Shown here: piece by piece, positions 1 through 14,150 of the stretch
How the letters are laid out: the number at the start of each line of letters is the position of its first letter
Numbering within the stretch: position 1 is the stretch's first letter
Source: Serinus canaria
Taxonomy: Eukaryota; Chordata; Aves; Passeriformes; Fringillidae
Length of the DNA: 64,000 nucleotides
Assembly: GCF_022539315.1 (NCBI RefSeq)
Contig: NC_066316.1
Span: forward strand, 36,147,245 to 36,211,244
Reading direction: 5' to 3'
Notes under the pieces: generated by a model
What the model saw: only the letters and a program-made list of their open reading frames with translations
Told to the model about the DNA's origin: nothing
Databases searched by the model: none
Translations under genes and position numbers: made by a program

Positions 1-2027
1 TGAACATCAGGCAATTATCATTAAGCCATTTGATGGTGAAGCTTATTCCCCAAGTGAGGAAGCTAGAAACAGGTATTCCATAACAGATTGGGAAAAGGCT
101 TTTCAAAATGACCACATACTCTGTGCAGATGCACAGTGGAGCATCTGTGCAACCTTCAGGCAGTCATTTATATACATTAGTGAGAGCATCAGTCCTTGTG
201 TGACTCCTGTGGGACATGCAAACACAGCTCAACTGTTATTTTGCTGAAAGATTTTCTTGCCAAATTTTATTGAAGTACATCATGGGGCAACATACAAATG
301 AAGCTGAGATGAAATGACTACAAAGCCTGTCTGGGAGTCTGCCTTGCTGTTCTGACTTGTGTTTATTCCAGAGTTGGTCTTCCATTGAGTATCACACCTT
401 CACATATTAGCTACATTTGTTTTTCTTTAAAGCAGCTCCAGCACTAAATTTAGTCAAGCTGCCTAATGTGTAATGTCAGCGCCACTGACAGGGCTTGGTG
501 ATACTGCTGATGTTTGAGCTCATTGAAGCCTCCAGCACGAGAGGATTTTGTGGAAGCAGTGACTGGTTGCAAGAGAAATTTGGGGTGCACCAAATTGCCC
601 CTGTGGAAAAGGGAGAGGCAGCATGTCCTTGAAAGCAGGGTGCATGTGTCCACCTGTGCGGTTGTGTGCGTTTCTTGTGGTATTTGCTCACTGAACAGTG
701 GTGGAAAGGCAGAGGTGTTGCTCTGAGTCTGGCCACGTTGCCTGGCTCTGCAAATGCTGGTCTGCTGCCAGGGTGGGTGATCAACATCTGTGGCTCTTCC
801 TCTAAATTGCTGCCTTGGGCTCTTTTGAGCTTGGGTCTCTTAAAGTTGGATGGTTTTCTTGTCTACCTCCTTACTCCTTGCATTTGCTGGATGCTTTTAC
901 ATTTTTTCCTATTTCATTCTCTGTTTTGTTGCTTTCCAAACAAAATAAAAGTTCAATTCCTGCTGTAATGTTCAGAGTTCAGAGTTGAAACTGATGCCAG
1001 TACTTAAAAGATTTCATGAGTTTCTGACAGTGATCCATTGCCTCTTCCTTCATTGTGGAAAACAATCAGTTGCATAGAACTCAAAACAATGAAGTGAAAT
1101 TTATTGATACGTGTTCATTTAGAGTTCAATTGAACCTGCAAGGGATCAGCCACAGGGGAGAAAATAAAGAATTCCCCCTCAGCCTCTACGAAGTGAGGGT
1201 CAGAAGAGGCTTTGGAGAAAGCTGTCTTTCATAACTGCAAATATTGTATCAGAAAACATAATCTTCAATGTGAGAATGTAAGTTTTCAGGTTGCATTTTG
1301 TATTTAAGCCATCACTGACACTTGAGCATCTACAGTTGAGGATATGTTTGTCCCTTCCTTGTTACTGTAAATAGATACAGTCTTAAAATTATGTATTGCA
1401 GTAGAGATTTGTATAATTATAGTCTTTCTTCATAGTTTTGTATCTTGGTCATGGAGAAAACATTGATTCATACAAATTCTGCAGCAGGTCAGTGATCATT
1501 GGAAGGTGGTGTGTGTGTGTAGTGGAATATCAAAGTCAATTTGAATATTCCCAATCTGTTAACCTGTATAACATTTCCTTTCCTTTTTCGGTATGATGAA
1601 TGGAGGAATCTCTGTCACAAACTCACAATGTTATTGTGTATGGATGTCCCATCCTCTTTCAGATGGATTTGCTGAATTGTTTCACCAGACAAAGAACTGC
1701 TTTATTTTTTTTAACAGTATTTGTGTAGTTATTGAAGGAATAGGTAATTGCACGCACTTTGGGTTTTTATCCTAAATATAGTAAACTTCCTGGTTACAAG
1801 AATTGCAAAAAATTATGTAATTTCTGCCATTTATAGATACTGATTTATTTTTATTAAATATGTATATGGATATTTAATTTTTTTAGAGGGAGGTTTAGTT
1901 TTACTTTTAGTTGCTACTTTTTCTAGCCATTTTCCCCCACCAGTACCATTCTTAAATGTGTCAATATATAAAGAAATCCTTTTCTTCTGCTTCTTCTTTT
2001 GATTTTTTGGTGGTAGTTTGTGTGTGG

Positions 2028-2092
2028 GACTTTTTTCCCCTCCTTTATTTTTTGTGCTTTTTTTTTGTTTTTGTTTTTTGTTTTTTTTCTTT
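2028..2092. repeat. T-rich low-complexity tract
   Basis: A run of T with scattered C and G, including several homopolymer T stretches separated by single G residues. It is a simple intronic polypyrimidine tract with no feature beyond composition. Confidence 0.7.
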
Positions 2093-5000
2093 GGAGTATG
2101 GAAAGAGACTGTTAAAATGTGTCATGTATACTTGATGGTGTTCCTTTAGAGTCTTCAGACAGTTTGAAAGAACTGGATTTTCAGGTCATGTGTATATGAC
2201 CTTTGTCTACTGATGCTAAATAATGATCTCTTCCAGTAGCTCTCACAAAGAGGTATCTGCTCTGTCCCTCTCTACTCTCTCTTGATTCTCTATACTTGCT
2301 CTTGGATCCCAGGGTGGCAATTTGAGTGTCAGTGTTTCCTGGATGTCACCAAGAGGAATTGGTGACTCAGCTCATGTTGGTAGCTACTCACCAGTACAAA
2401 TAAATGGTTTGTACTCGTTACAGAGAGATGAATATATAGATGTATAGCAAGACCAGTGGAGTTGATGATTGTGGAATTTTCATTGGCACTTATATTTAAG
2501 CAAAACAGATTGTGCTGCGCCTGATCAGCCTCTGAAAGTCAGCCATGCTTTGGGCAGGAGGTGGGACATGGTGACTTTTAAAGAGTTCACAAAACTTAAC
2601 TGTTTTATATGTTCTGTGATTTCCATGCTGAGTTGTGGTGTAAGCATCTCTCCACAGCTGTGTGCTGCTTTCTCCTTTGAGTTAAGAGGGGTCCTGAGAA
2701 TGGTCCCCACAAAACTTGATTTGAATTGAAAAACTTGAGACCAGCCTAAGGGGAGATTTCTAATCTATACCTGCTTTTTCCTCTTCCCTTTGTTTCCCTA
2801 ATTCCTGAAGCAGACATGCCTGTAGCTTTGGAGTCTGTTGATAAATGTGTCAGTGAGTCTTACATTTGGAGAATGGACTAATTCCTGCCTATCCTTGTGC
2901 AGGTGGTTGACTTATGAATAGTGATCACTTAAACAGCTTTCAGTTAGTGCTGAAGTTTTTGTACAAGACTTTTTTTTCCCCAAGGTCAGATTTTGGGTTG
3001 TTTTTGTTACAAAATGTGTGACTGAATGTGTCCCTGTGCTGCAGAGTGACTGACTGGAGCGTACTGCGAGTGCCTGAAGCTTTTCACATGCTGGCTTCAC
3101 TTGCTGGTTTCAGCTGGGTCATAGCACAGGGGCTGCAGCTCAAAGTTACCCCAATTTCCCTGGCTAACCCCATCAGAAATTGGGGTGTTTTTTTTGCATT
3201 GTATTAGTGCACAGTCTGCTCTGGTGTGACCTGAAACCTAGAGGTTGTGTTTCTGGTGTCAATGCTAATTTACTTTTTCACTGGTCTGAGGAGAGCAATC
3301 TTTGCTGGAAGAAACTGACCCAGTTGAGTGACTTGTTTTTCTACTTCTGCATTCATCCAGCAGTAGTGTAGTTGGTGAAAACTTTGTCAAAGACTTCAGT
3401 GGCACAATAGAGGTCCATTGCTGAGCCAAGGTCATGGCATTCTACTGTAAAGGTCAGGGCTTTTGCACTTGGAAATCAGCACTGGAGAAAAAGCACAAGT
3501 TCTTGTTCCCAGAGTAAGTGGATCTCCTCCTTTGATTTCCCCAGTTGCCTTTATCCAGTATTTTTATCTGCAGCTCTCCACTCATCCAGCAAAACACATT
3601 TTCCACTAGAAAGTGCTAATATGTAAATTTTTTCCATGTATACACACTAAGTATGCTTTCATAAACAAAATTTTTCTTAGAAAGTGTGCTTGAGCAGTTT
3701 AAAACCAATAAGTATTTGGGAAATTAATTGGTTTCTTTAAGTCATTACTAGGAGAGTTGTTGTATTTTTTGGTAATTACACAGAATGAGAAAATTTTAGG
3801 AGTAGGAGAGATCCTGGAACAAGTAATTCCTTTTTCAAAATTCATGACATGAATTCACTACAAAAATGGTCATAAACTGGTATTTTAAAATTTTTTTATA
3901 AGCATTCTGGTTAAACATTATAAGGATTATAGGATGTTAGGATGCTTTATTCTGCCAGTTTCTCTGTTTGCAATTAATTAAGGGTATCCTGAATATGTTA
4001 TTTTAATGCTACAGAAATTCAAAGTAATGATGGACTTAATCTAGCATTTCATTTTTCTTGCCAGCATTCTAAAATATCTGCGCTTACAAAAAAAATCGAA
4101 TTTTCATTTCAAAGTCAACGTTCCTGTGAAAATAAAAGCACCTTCTAAGGCCATGTCCAAGTGTTAATAAATTGATAGTCTCTTTTTATCCTTAGCTAAC
4201 AGAGTCCAGATCTCAATGACTTTTTCTTCCCCCCAAATGTTTTTTTTTTTTTAATGTGGTAGCACTACTAAGTGTATAATAATTTCACTCTAAAAGAGAG
4301 TTGTACCATGTTCTTCTGGTGTCCTAAAACAACTGTTTTGGCACTGCCTAGTTTATATTAATCTGCCTGATATTTTCATAGGATTTATACTTTGGGTTGG
4401 AGTTATAGATGGGTCCTTATATAGATTTAGTTTTAGCAGATGACCACATATTTATTTATTTTGGCAATATCTTTAATCATTCAGAAGACTTTTATCCCCA
4501 AATCCCTTAGTTTTCCAGGCAGACCTAGAACATCTGTTTGCAATTCTGTCTTGGACATTGCCAGCACAAATTAGTCTTGGAAACTCACTTCACATCTTAG
4601 CTTAAAATGTTCAGACATTTTCAAGGTTCATGACTTTTACAAGAACAATTAATACCAAATATGCTCTAATCCAGATTTCCACCAAATCCAGACTTCTACC
4701 TAAGTTTCTTAAAAGTCATTATGAATATGAACCTGGCAGTTTCCCTTCCCAGCCAGGTAGGTTAAGGAATTTCTGCTGCCTCTTGTTGGTTGACATTGCT
4801 GCTGTGCACCTTACCATAGTTTAGGATGAGGAATATAAAAGAATAGTATAAGAAGGTTGTGTGTGTGATTCATCCATCAGTTCCACCAGTCCTTGCCTCA
4901 TCATGTTTGCTTTTTGCCTTTTTTTCTTTTTTTTTGGCAAAAAAACTGAACTTGTGGAAATTTTTTGTTTGTTTGTTTTTAAATGAAGGCAGTGGTCAAA

Positions 5001-5204
5001 GCCTTAGGGATTCTTTTTATCTCTTGAAGAAGGGCTCGTCTTCAACAGTGCCAAGACTTGGTATCATGATGGGATCTTTTTATCAAATTAGGTGAAAAAG
5101 TAGCATTGTATGAAGTATAAAAGTGTGACCCTGATTCAAGAAATTATTCTGTACCAATGTCTTCCAATTTATTCTCCCAATTTAAAGTTGGAAGACACCT
5201 GGCA

Positions 5205-5206
5205 TA

Positions 5207-5250
<44 letters not shown>

Positions 5251-5398
5251 GATCTATCTAGCGAGCTATCGAGCTAGATCTAGATATCGATATATAGCTA
5301 GATATATCTAGATATATCTATATATATCTATATAGATCTATCTATATCTATATCTATATCTATATCTATATCTATATCTATATCTATATCTATATATA

Positions 5399-5440
<42 letters not shown>
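5205..5440. repeat. Composite microsatellite (TATC)n / TATATC / (TA)n
   Basis: The tract has four parts. It opens with about eleven TATC units (5207-5250). Next comes a degenerate zone rich in TCTAGA, GATC and ATCGAT-like self-complementary words (about 5251-5320), then TATATC hexamers (about 5321-5400), and finally an uninterrupted TA run to about 5438. The order suggests successive expansion of related units from one seed. It should be highly length-variable and difficult for polymerases, so the length given here may not be exact. Confidence 0.95.
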
Positions 5441-5443
<3 letters not shown>

Positions 5444-8400
5444 GTATAAAGGGAAGCTTTTCAGTTTTTTGAATGTTTCTGTTGTGAAGAAATTCTACAG
5501 AATTCAGCAGGTACTGATGTGAATTTCACACATTTTATTAATTACATGGAACCGGCATGCACTTAGCCTGACTTCAGAAACACTGGTGCACAGCAGAGGG
5601 GATGCCACAACTCAACCCTGCTGGGTAAGAGTGTTCCAGAACATCAGAAATACCGATATAACAGCAGACTGAAAGTTCAATCTGCTAAATGGAAGAAAAC
5701 AAGAATTATTTTGAAGTAAGAACACAGCCTAATTAAAATATGTAATTTCTCTAATTGACTGCCCTGAACACCTTTAATATATTCTTTAAACATAACCTGT
5801 TCAGTGTGAAAACCATCATACCAGTAGAATATACACTGCATGCCCTTTTCAAAATGCAGTTTACTTTTAAATTAAATAAACCTAATCAGTGTGGATCATA
5901 TCTGGGTTAGGTTTTGGATTTGAAATCTGAGTGGTTCCTTGACTGAATGGAATTTTGTTGCTGTGAAGAAATCTCATTTTCCTCAAAGGTGGATTTTGCC
6001 ATGGTAACAGGAACTGCACTGTACTGGGTTAAAGGTATTCCTTACCTTTTTGTCATTAGTTTTATCCTTCCCGTATTGGAATGTTTTTTTCATTTTTATT
6101 TTGTGTTAGCAGAGTATTGCATATCCATGCAGCACTTACAAATGCCTAAGTGCTGGTATTCCTCACACAAATATTTTAGTAGTGGGACTTGTTTTTGTGT
6201 TTGACTGAACTGTGTTCCTTTTCCTAGTTCTTCATGAACCCAACTGATCTTTTTTTCAGATGGTGTATTCAGGTTTTGAGAACTCCACCAAAAGGAGAAG
6301 TCAAGTAATTTCATGTGGAGTTCTTATACTCAGCTAAAACTGTAGGTGTACTTTGGGTTCTTTTAGCTGTTTTAGTAATCTGTATGAAATTAATCAGAGG
6401 CATTAATCCACTTGCTAGCTGAGAAATATTCCTAGTTATTAACAGCCAGTGTCTTGATTAAAATGAAGCAAACCAAAAATCCCCAATCCCCAAACTACAC
6501 CTGCATCTGTTACTGTTTTTGCTGACAATTTGACTTTGCATTTTTTGGTCAGACATTAAGAAGTGATCTCCTTGGGCAAGTATTTCCTGCACAGCCTAAG
6601 GAGACAGAGTGACAGAGGTTGGGTGTTTGCCTCTCAGTCTGCAAGTCCCTTGGTCTTGCACCTGTGCTGTGGAGGAACATTTTCTCTGCATCTCTCATTC
6701 ACAACCTTGCTTTGTACAACTCATGCTTTCATAAGAAATACTTAAATCAGTTTTACCTTAAGTGTCTGTTGCAGTCATGTAACAACATCGGGGACTCAAC
6801 ATAAGCTACTTAAAGCTGTTGGCATGCTGCAGTGTGTTTGAGGGAAACATGCATAGGAGAACATCTGGCTCTCCCTCCATTTGTAATGACAAAGTAACCA
6901 ATTTGGATGTGAAGTTTGACTGGAGACCAGAATTCAAGCAGTAAAGTGAGCTGAATGTGGGGTTCACGTAGATCCCTCTGATACTGCACTGGCCTTTCCA
7001 ATGTGCACAAGTCACTGGTGTGCACTGGCAGAGCTGCTGAAGGGGGCAGGTGCCCAAGGTGGTGAGGAACCTCTTCTGAGTCTCACCGTGTTACTGCAGG
7101 AGTGGTGGTGGATGCTCTGAAGAGGTGATGAGTTAGAGTGTAACACTTTCAGGAGACAGATACAGGAGGAAATAACAGATATGAGATGAAAAGTCACAAC
7201 AGCAATAAAATGCCTACAGAGGTGGTGTATGTATGGGTAAGAATATATTCATGTATATGCATGCACTTAAAAAACGTTTTATTTTGCAATCTTGATGAAA
7301 GTGAAATTTTTATAAAACAGTGTGGTTGCAGGGGATCATTTCTTTCTGCTGGCTTTTTCAGCTCATTGATTTGAGGCATGGTTGACTTTAGAAATTACCA
7401 GAGGCTCATTTTTCTCCAACATATACAGCAGGCACTTATTTTATTCTGCAAAGCAGAGCATTGCTTTTGATTATTTAACTTTTACTGATACCTATAAGCC
7501 ATATCAGCACTGACATACATTAACAAAATCTCCAGTTCTCTCCCAGCAATTGCCTAGCACAATAAACCTTCACTTTCTTCCCTTGCAAATAAGGAATAAC
7601 ATAATTCTCATTTTTCTGTACTGTGCTCAGCAGAGTCTCATTCCGTGGTTGTTGAACTGAAACAAATAATCTGATTTCACTCATGACCCATTGCTAAAGC
7701 TACGGTATAATGATTAAAGGCTCATATTTCTTGGCCATGGAGAAAATGGAATTATCTGAAGACTTATAATGATGTAAAATAGTACCTTCTGGAACATAAA
7801 CCCCAATTTTGACTAGGTAATTGTACAAAATCCGTGGCCAATCCATATAAATTTGTGATTTTCCTTATTAGTTTAAACCTCCTTGCTGTGACTATGCCCA
7901 TTTGAAGCTTCTTCAATACCAGTGGCAAGTTTTGAAATAGAAAAGTGTGTACTGATGTATTGTCATTGGGACAAATCAGCAGGAAGCTAAACTGCAGTCT
8001 CTTATGACAGATCTTATGGCTTGGCACCTCCTCACATTTGCTATGGAATGTTCTAAGAGAAACATGAGAACTGGTAAAGTGTAGGGAAGCATGCTGTGTG
8101 TTGAAATTGCCATGAATTAATTAAGAAATAGTTTTTTTAAATTAAAATATTAAAATAATAGCTTCAGATTTTTAAAATCACATGGTTGTTTCTCATGTTG
8201 ATGCAACATCATTATTTATTGCCTGATGAAATGAGTTGGAAATGGAGATGTTTTCACTGAAAATATATGGGAATTTTTATTAAAAATTCAAGATGAAATA
8301 AAAGTAGTTCAAGTTTTATCTTCATTTCTACAGTTCCACAAGAATTTATGAAAACTTATTTGCAAGTATTATCTGTGCTTTATCTGTGTAAAATAGTTTC

Positions 8401-11400
8401 TGGGAGACACTAAGTTATTTTGACATTTCCTAGTTTGAATAGGTCTCTTTTTTGAAGGTATTGACTGTAGTTAGAAATGTAGCAATACTAATTTCAGAAC
8501 CAGTTTGTGAGAGAGAGCTGCCATTTACAGGCATGCCTGAGCATATGCATATCTCAGGCACATCCATTAGTGAGATGGAAATTTTCAGGATTACTCCTGG
8601 GGTTTGATGCCTTCCTGGTCAAACTGTCAATTCAAATTGTAAAAAAAAATTGTACTAATGCTAGTGATGACATGGGGCTCCAAAACACATTTTGGAATTG
8701 GGCTTCTTTCTGGACATGGCCAAATTTTAAAACTTTGAAAAATGTGTAGGTTTTGCTTACTGAAAGTTTGTCTAGAATAGGTGGGAAGTAGACTTATGCA
8801 AATTAACAGTAGGGCTCACAGCTGTTAAATCATAAAAATTCCTTTTTTTTTCCTCAAAATATATGGGTGTTACTATAGTTAGAGGCATTTCTTTTGACTA
8901 TTTTTTTGCTTCTCTACTGGGGGAAAAAAAAAGGAAAAGGGAAACTTGGATAACTGCTCTCTGAAACTGAAGAAACATCTATTATGCTTTTAGCCATTGG
9001 ATGTCACCAGAGTACAGAGAGTAAGTATTAGCTAAAGTGGAGCTGATTTATGACTTCCTTTGGCTGTTTATTTTGGACTGGGAAGGCTCCAGCCTTGGAG
9101 AGGCTTTCTCAGATCAGTAGTCTCAGCATCTTGGCCAGTTTCATCACGTCTCTGACTCTCTTAAATTCAGAATATTGAGCAAGATATAGGTTCAGCACCT
9201 TGTCCTGCATCTGTAGGGGTGTTGTCAAGAGTGAAGAAGGGGAGGAAGCAAACTAGAGGTGAACAAATATGACAAAACACTTCAGCCTTGGTATTTCCCT
9301 GCCTGTTATGGTGGCATAATTGGCAGAAGCCTTGAAAACCACTTGTCCCCACTGCACACATAGTGCTGGGATTGCTAATTAGCTCACGTACCTCATTTAC
9401 TCCCTGCTGTTGGGTGGTGGTGCCCTGCCAGGTTGGGTGCTTGGCCTCTGCTCTGTCAGGTGCCTTTTGGGCAGCCCTGGGCACTGCCTGGGCTTTGCTG
9501 CAAGCCCTGATCCTGCAGTGGCTCAGCTGAGTCTGGGGGCACCTGCAGGAGTTTCAGTACAAGCAGGTTAACTAAAGCGCAGGAGACCCTTACAAAGACC
9601 TTTGAGAGCCAGATGAGGCTCCAGTGAGTGCAACACAGGTCTGTGAAAATAACAATTTGGTTTTAACTGACTTACAGGAGACAATAGTAAATATAAATGT
9701 TCTGCATTTTCTGAATAATTTCTATTGGCATTGCTGTTCCTATGCTAATATGAAATATCTTCATTCTTACTGGTGAACATTTCCAAAATTAAGCATTAGT
9801 GTGGGGACCTATGGAATCCACCTTTCAGTGACACGTAAAGGAGGGACACAGAGGGGAGACATCCCTTCTGTATTGACATCCAGAATCTGTTGGAGAAATA
9901 AGTGAGAGATGTGACATAACAGATTTTATTTAAGCACTTGATAGGAAGAAGCTTTGTAAAATGTTTTCAGATCAATGCTTGGAAGTGCCACTCTGATGCG
10001 ATATGAAAATTGCTGAAAGTAGTATAAAGTGAAAAAGGATTTGAGCATGGTGGGGAAAAAATAAGACTTCTAGGAGATAAAAAAGCAATGCCTTTGTAAT
10101 CTGTAAAAGGAGAAAGACATTCTGAAATGGGAAAGGTGTTGAAATAAAGTAAATTAGAGAAAAAATACGAACAGTGACAAGCAAACCAAAATGCTTGCAA
10201 AGCTGGAGATAATGAAATGACAGGGATAAAATGCAGAAGATTTGGAGAAAAAATATGATGGAATGTGTCAGTTAATGGTAATTTAAAAGGCTGTGCATCC
10301 AACTAAACTGAGAGAGAAGTGGTTAGGCAGCTCTTTGTAAATTTATTACAGGTGTTTATTGATTTGCTAAAAGCGATCTTTCTTCAGGTTTCCCCAGTGT
10401 CTCACAGCTGTGTAGAGTAGGTTTTGAGATAAACAGTGGTACTCTCAGGAACAGTCTGCATTTCTAGGAGGTGAGGATGGACTCAATATGAGAAGTGCTT
10501 TTGTCTGAGGGAAGCTTATGTGCATTTAAAGTGCATTGCAGGAGAAACAGGTAGATTAGAAAACCATCCTGTGCTGGAGGGCTGGATCGAAGTGGGAAGC
10601 AGAGTTACAGGTGTCAGGAACATCTTCATGTTCTTCTAATGCAAAAGTCTTCACTGGGATTTTATGAGTTCATGACAAGACCACTTCAGATGTCTTCTGA
10701 AACCTCTCAATATCAGATTGCACCTGAGCTGGAAACAAGCTGATTCTCTGCCCTTTCTACTGTTTGATAGGAGCACATTTTTCCTGAATTTTACTCCTGT
10801 TTTCTACTTTGCAGGTTCTTCAGCTAATAAGTAAGCAGAACTGACTATTCTGTTCCAGTCATCTATATTTGAATCTTGACTTGGATGTGATCTGACCACA
10901 AGGGCTAAGCAGGTTGAAAATTAAGTTTACTTGATGTATATTCTTTCCCAATTCTAAATCTACAAGGCAAAAAGCACTGGAATTTATTTTGAGCCTTATC
11001 TGTATTACTTTGTCTGTCAAAGATTTTTGCCTGAAGTTTCAAAATGTGTTCCATAGGGAATGAAAGATCTTTTGGGCCTAGATGTTCACATTTGGAAGAA
11101 GAAAAGCAAGTGAATAGGCATTGCAGGATCTCTAAGAAATGTTTATGTCAGAAATATAAATGTGGTCAAGAAGGGAAAGGAACTAAAAAAAGAAAAAAGC
11201 TCATGAAGATATTATTCTCTGAGAGGGTCAGAGGGGTTTGTATTTCATTGAAAATTATACATCCATATGATCCCGGAGGTAATACTAGCAGGATGTAAAT
11301 GTTTACATCAGTATGATATTTTAGAGTAACAGCTTTGTTTTGGTGGAACATTGACCTTGTTGAAGAAAAAAACTACTTAGATATACAGCAGATTAATGAA

Positions 11401-12404
11401 AAAATTAATCATTTTTATAGGGAGAAGTGAAAGGTGGAATGTTTTACTATACTTAGCTTCATTGTATTTTAACCACGTGTTCCAGAATTAAGCAATTAAA
11501 AATATTGCATGTAGCTTTTTTTCCAGATTACTAAGTTATAGATATGACCTTTTCATATTTTGAAATATAATCTTAGTATTTGTCTTTCTTCTTTGATTGC
11601 AATCCCAAGGTGGAATGAATGGACTGTGTGACTGAAAATAATCTGTTTAAGCCTAAAATTGCTGGAGGTGTGTTGGCATGCCCACTGCAGGGAAGCCCTG
11701 GAGATGGCCTTGATTTGAAGGCAGCTGTGTCAAAGCAGCTTTGCAGGGCAAGGAGGTGCCACAGACAGTTTGTAGTAGTTACCTGATGCTCTTGGAGCCA
11801 CCTTCTGCTGTGATGCTGTTTCAGTGCTCTCAGTGGGGGACAGCTGTGAGTTTTGCTGGGGGAATGATTACAATGTTTTCACACAGCCTCTGATTTCAGT
11901 TGTGATGGTGTTTGTTTTAGTCATTGTGAATGTTGATAAAGTGTGTAGGTGTGTTTGTACATATACTCTGTGTGTACCTGTATAAATTTAAAAGGTATTA
12001 TATTCCAAAGCCAGTCTTGTCTTCTAGGACAAAAACCCTTTGTTTTGGGATATGCTGAGCACTTCTGAATGAGTTTTAGGGCCTTGGACTACTGAAATTC
12101 CTTTCAAGGTAAATATTTTGGTTTTTAGTAGAGTGATTTTTTTGGTATTTTCATGTAGGATGAGAGGTAAATGTTGAATGGCAAAGTAGAATTCAAAGTT
12201 AAGATTAAATTTCATGCCAGTTTGAGGGCCATATTTTTTGGTATTTCTTCTTCTAAGTTCCTTCACTAATTTTATTGGAAAGCACATCTGAAGCATTTCA
12301 CCATTTACCAACTTAGTGAAGAAGAGTATAATTCTGTTCTAGATTTTATCAAGTAATATAATAAGTACTACACTTCTAGTGTCTTTATTTTCAAAAAATC
12401 AATG

Positions 12405-12443
12405 CTTTTTTGTTTGTTTGTTTTTGTTTGTTTGTTTTTTCAG
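12405..12443. repeat. (TTTG)n low-complexity tract
   Basis: Tandem TTTG units and T runs end in a TTTTTTCAG sequence that resembles a 3' splice site. No open exon with a plausible donor was recognised after it, so it is listed only as a simple repeat. Confidence 0.8.
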
Positions 12444-13539
12444 TTTAACCATGGGAGCGACATCTTTGTGGCTCTAGATAACTTTTCAATTTCAGCAAGG
12501 AATGTCTCACCGTTCTTTCTCAAAATAGTGCAAAGAGGTCTTGAAAAATAAACAGTTTCTTACCCAAATTTGACAATACTTCAGTCACTGGGTGAACACA
12601 AAGACCAGTTTCTATACAAAAGTAAATGAAATCTAGCACTTGGATGTCTTTTCATTGTGGTTTTTTTTTTTTTCCCAGCCTTGATTTTGGCTCCTGCAAC
12701 TTACAAAAGAAGAAAAACTAAAATTCCAATGTAGATTGTCAGGAAAGTTTATACTGCAATGAAGAAATGACTGTGGACCCTTACAAATTTTGTTAGAAAA
12801 TGTTTTTCACAGTTTGCTGAGCAGGTATTCTTCAGAAGAAAAAGTAAGATGCATAAAAGAATGATGGGAGATATACCTAATACACAATACCAGAGAAAAA
12901 ATAAGATGCAGAAGCTCTTGTCAGCTAAAGTTGTATGACCCATACATCAGTGGAGTGTGTATTTTAAAACCAAATACAGACAGTACCTATGTAAAAAAAA
13001 AAAAAATGGTAAGGTTTGAACAGAACTGACACTCATTCTAAGCAGAAGGATCATCTTTCTCCTCTCCATTTGAATTCTGATTTTTCCTTGTAGAATATAT
13101 GCAGAAATGTTTCAGGGTGTTAAGCGGATGTCTGGGTATAACAAGAATTACAGAAATTAGCAGCAAGTGGGCATTCAAGTAAGGGTTACAAGTAAGATTT
13201 CAGAAACCAAGATTTAAGTTATGGGGAATCATCCTGAGTGCCAAATTTTTGTTTCTGCTAGTAAGTAGTGTCCTTTAGAGTGCAAATTGTCTTAACTAAC
13301 CTTTCATCAAAAGGTTAGGTGCTTTGGTTGTTCTTGCATTCTCTTTTACCTGGGCAATGCAACACCACTTCTGTAGAAGGTTCAGGTATGAAGTAGATGA
13401 TCATTTTATTTGGAAATAAAGTTGGTGTGTTTTCCTCATATAAAAGGTCTTAGTTTTCTCTTGAATAATGACTCTGATAATTGATTGTTAGCTGTAGTTG
13501 CTATCTCTTAACTCTAATTCTGTCTCCCAGAATGCTATT

Positions 13540-14150
13540 TCCCAGTGCTGCTCTTAGGTTTAAAAATATTAATTTGTATACCTAACACAATGAAGTGTGC
13601 ATGTGGAGAAGATGGGAGATTTTTTTCACTACTTTTAGGAGCAGGGGATTCAAAGGCTTCTTACCTGGTGTACTCATGTTTGCCCAGATCCAGTGTGGGA
13701 CCTGAGAGCAGTGTACAGCATAACCTTAGGGCAGAAAAGCCTGGCGGCCTTATTCCTTATTTCTGAGGCTGTGGGCCATGGTGTTTGTGGAAGACATCTT
13801 CTCCTCTGCCAACTCATCCTAGACTGCAGAGCAGGTCTGGGCTCCTGGCAAAGGGAGAGCCATGAGCCTGCCAGGCTGAGCCGAAACACCCAGGACACCA
13901 GAGGGGCTGGGAACCCTGCTGGGGGCACAACTCACTGGCTGCAGAGTTGTTGCTTGCTCAGGGCTTGGATTTGGGATGTTACAGCCATGTATATCCCAGG
14001 CTGTGCTGCCTGGCCCTCAGCACTGTTCATCCTTGTCCCCAGAGTGCCTGGTGCCCATGTGAGCCAGCAGTGCAGTAGCAGCTGGGGACCAACTGTGTTG
14101 CTACACCTCATTATTGGGAGAGAGGTGTGGAAAGAAAGTTGTAATTACAT
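13540..14150. other. GC-richer intronic block, no recognised gene
   Basis: This block is visibly richer in G and C than its surroundings and holds a 153-codon + strand frame (13693-14154) plus a shorter overlapping minus frame. The translated + frame shows no domain, signal peptide or repeat that I recognise. Higher GC lowers stop-codon frequency, which explains the frames. It could be an old, unrecognised transposable element or a conserved element; the sequence alone does not decide. Confidence 0.3.

Noticed and set aside
5205..5440. Regular repeats that might suggest a CRISPR array
   Set aside because: The units are 2-6 bases long without unique spacers; this is a microsatellite in a vertebrate intron.
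5590..5630. Possible missing upstream SMYD3 exon ending GCTGG|GTAAGA with the right phase
   Set aside because: The in-frame codons before the donor give TAEGMPQLNPAG, without the CxxC zinc-ligand pair required for this exon.
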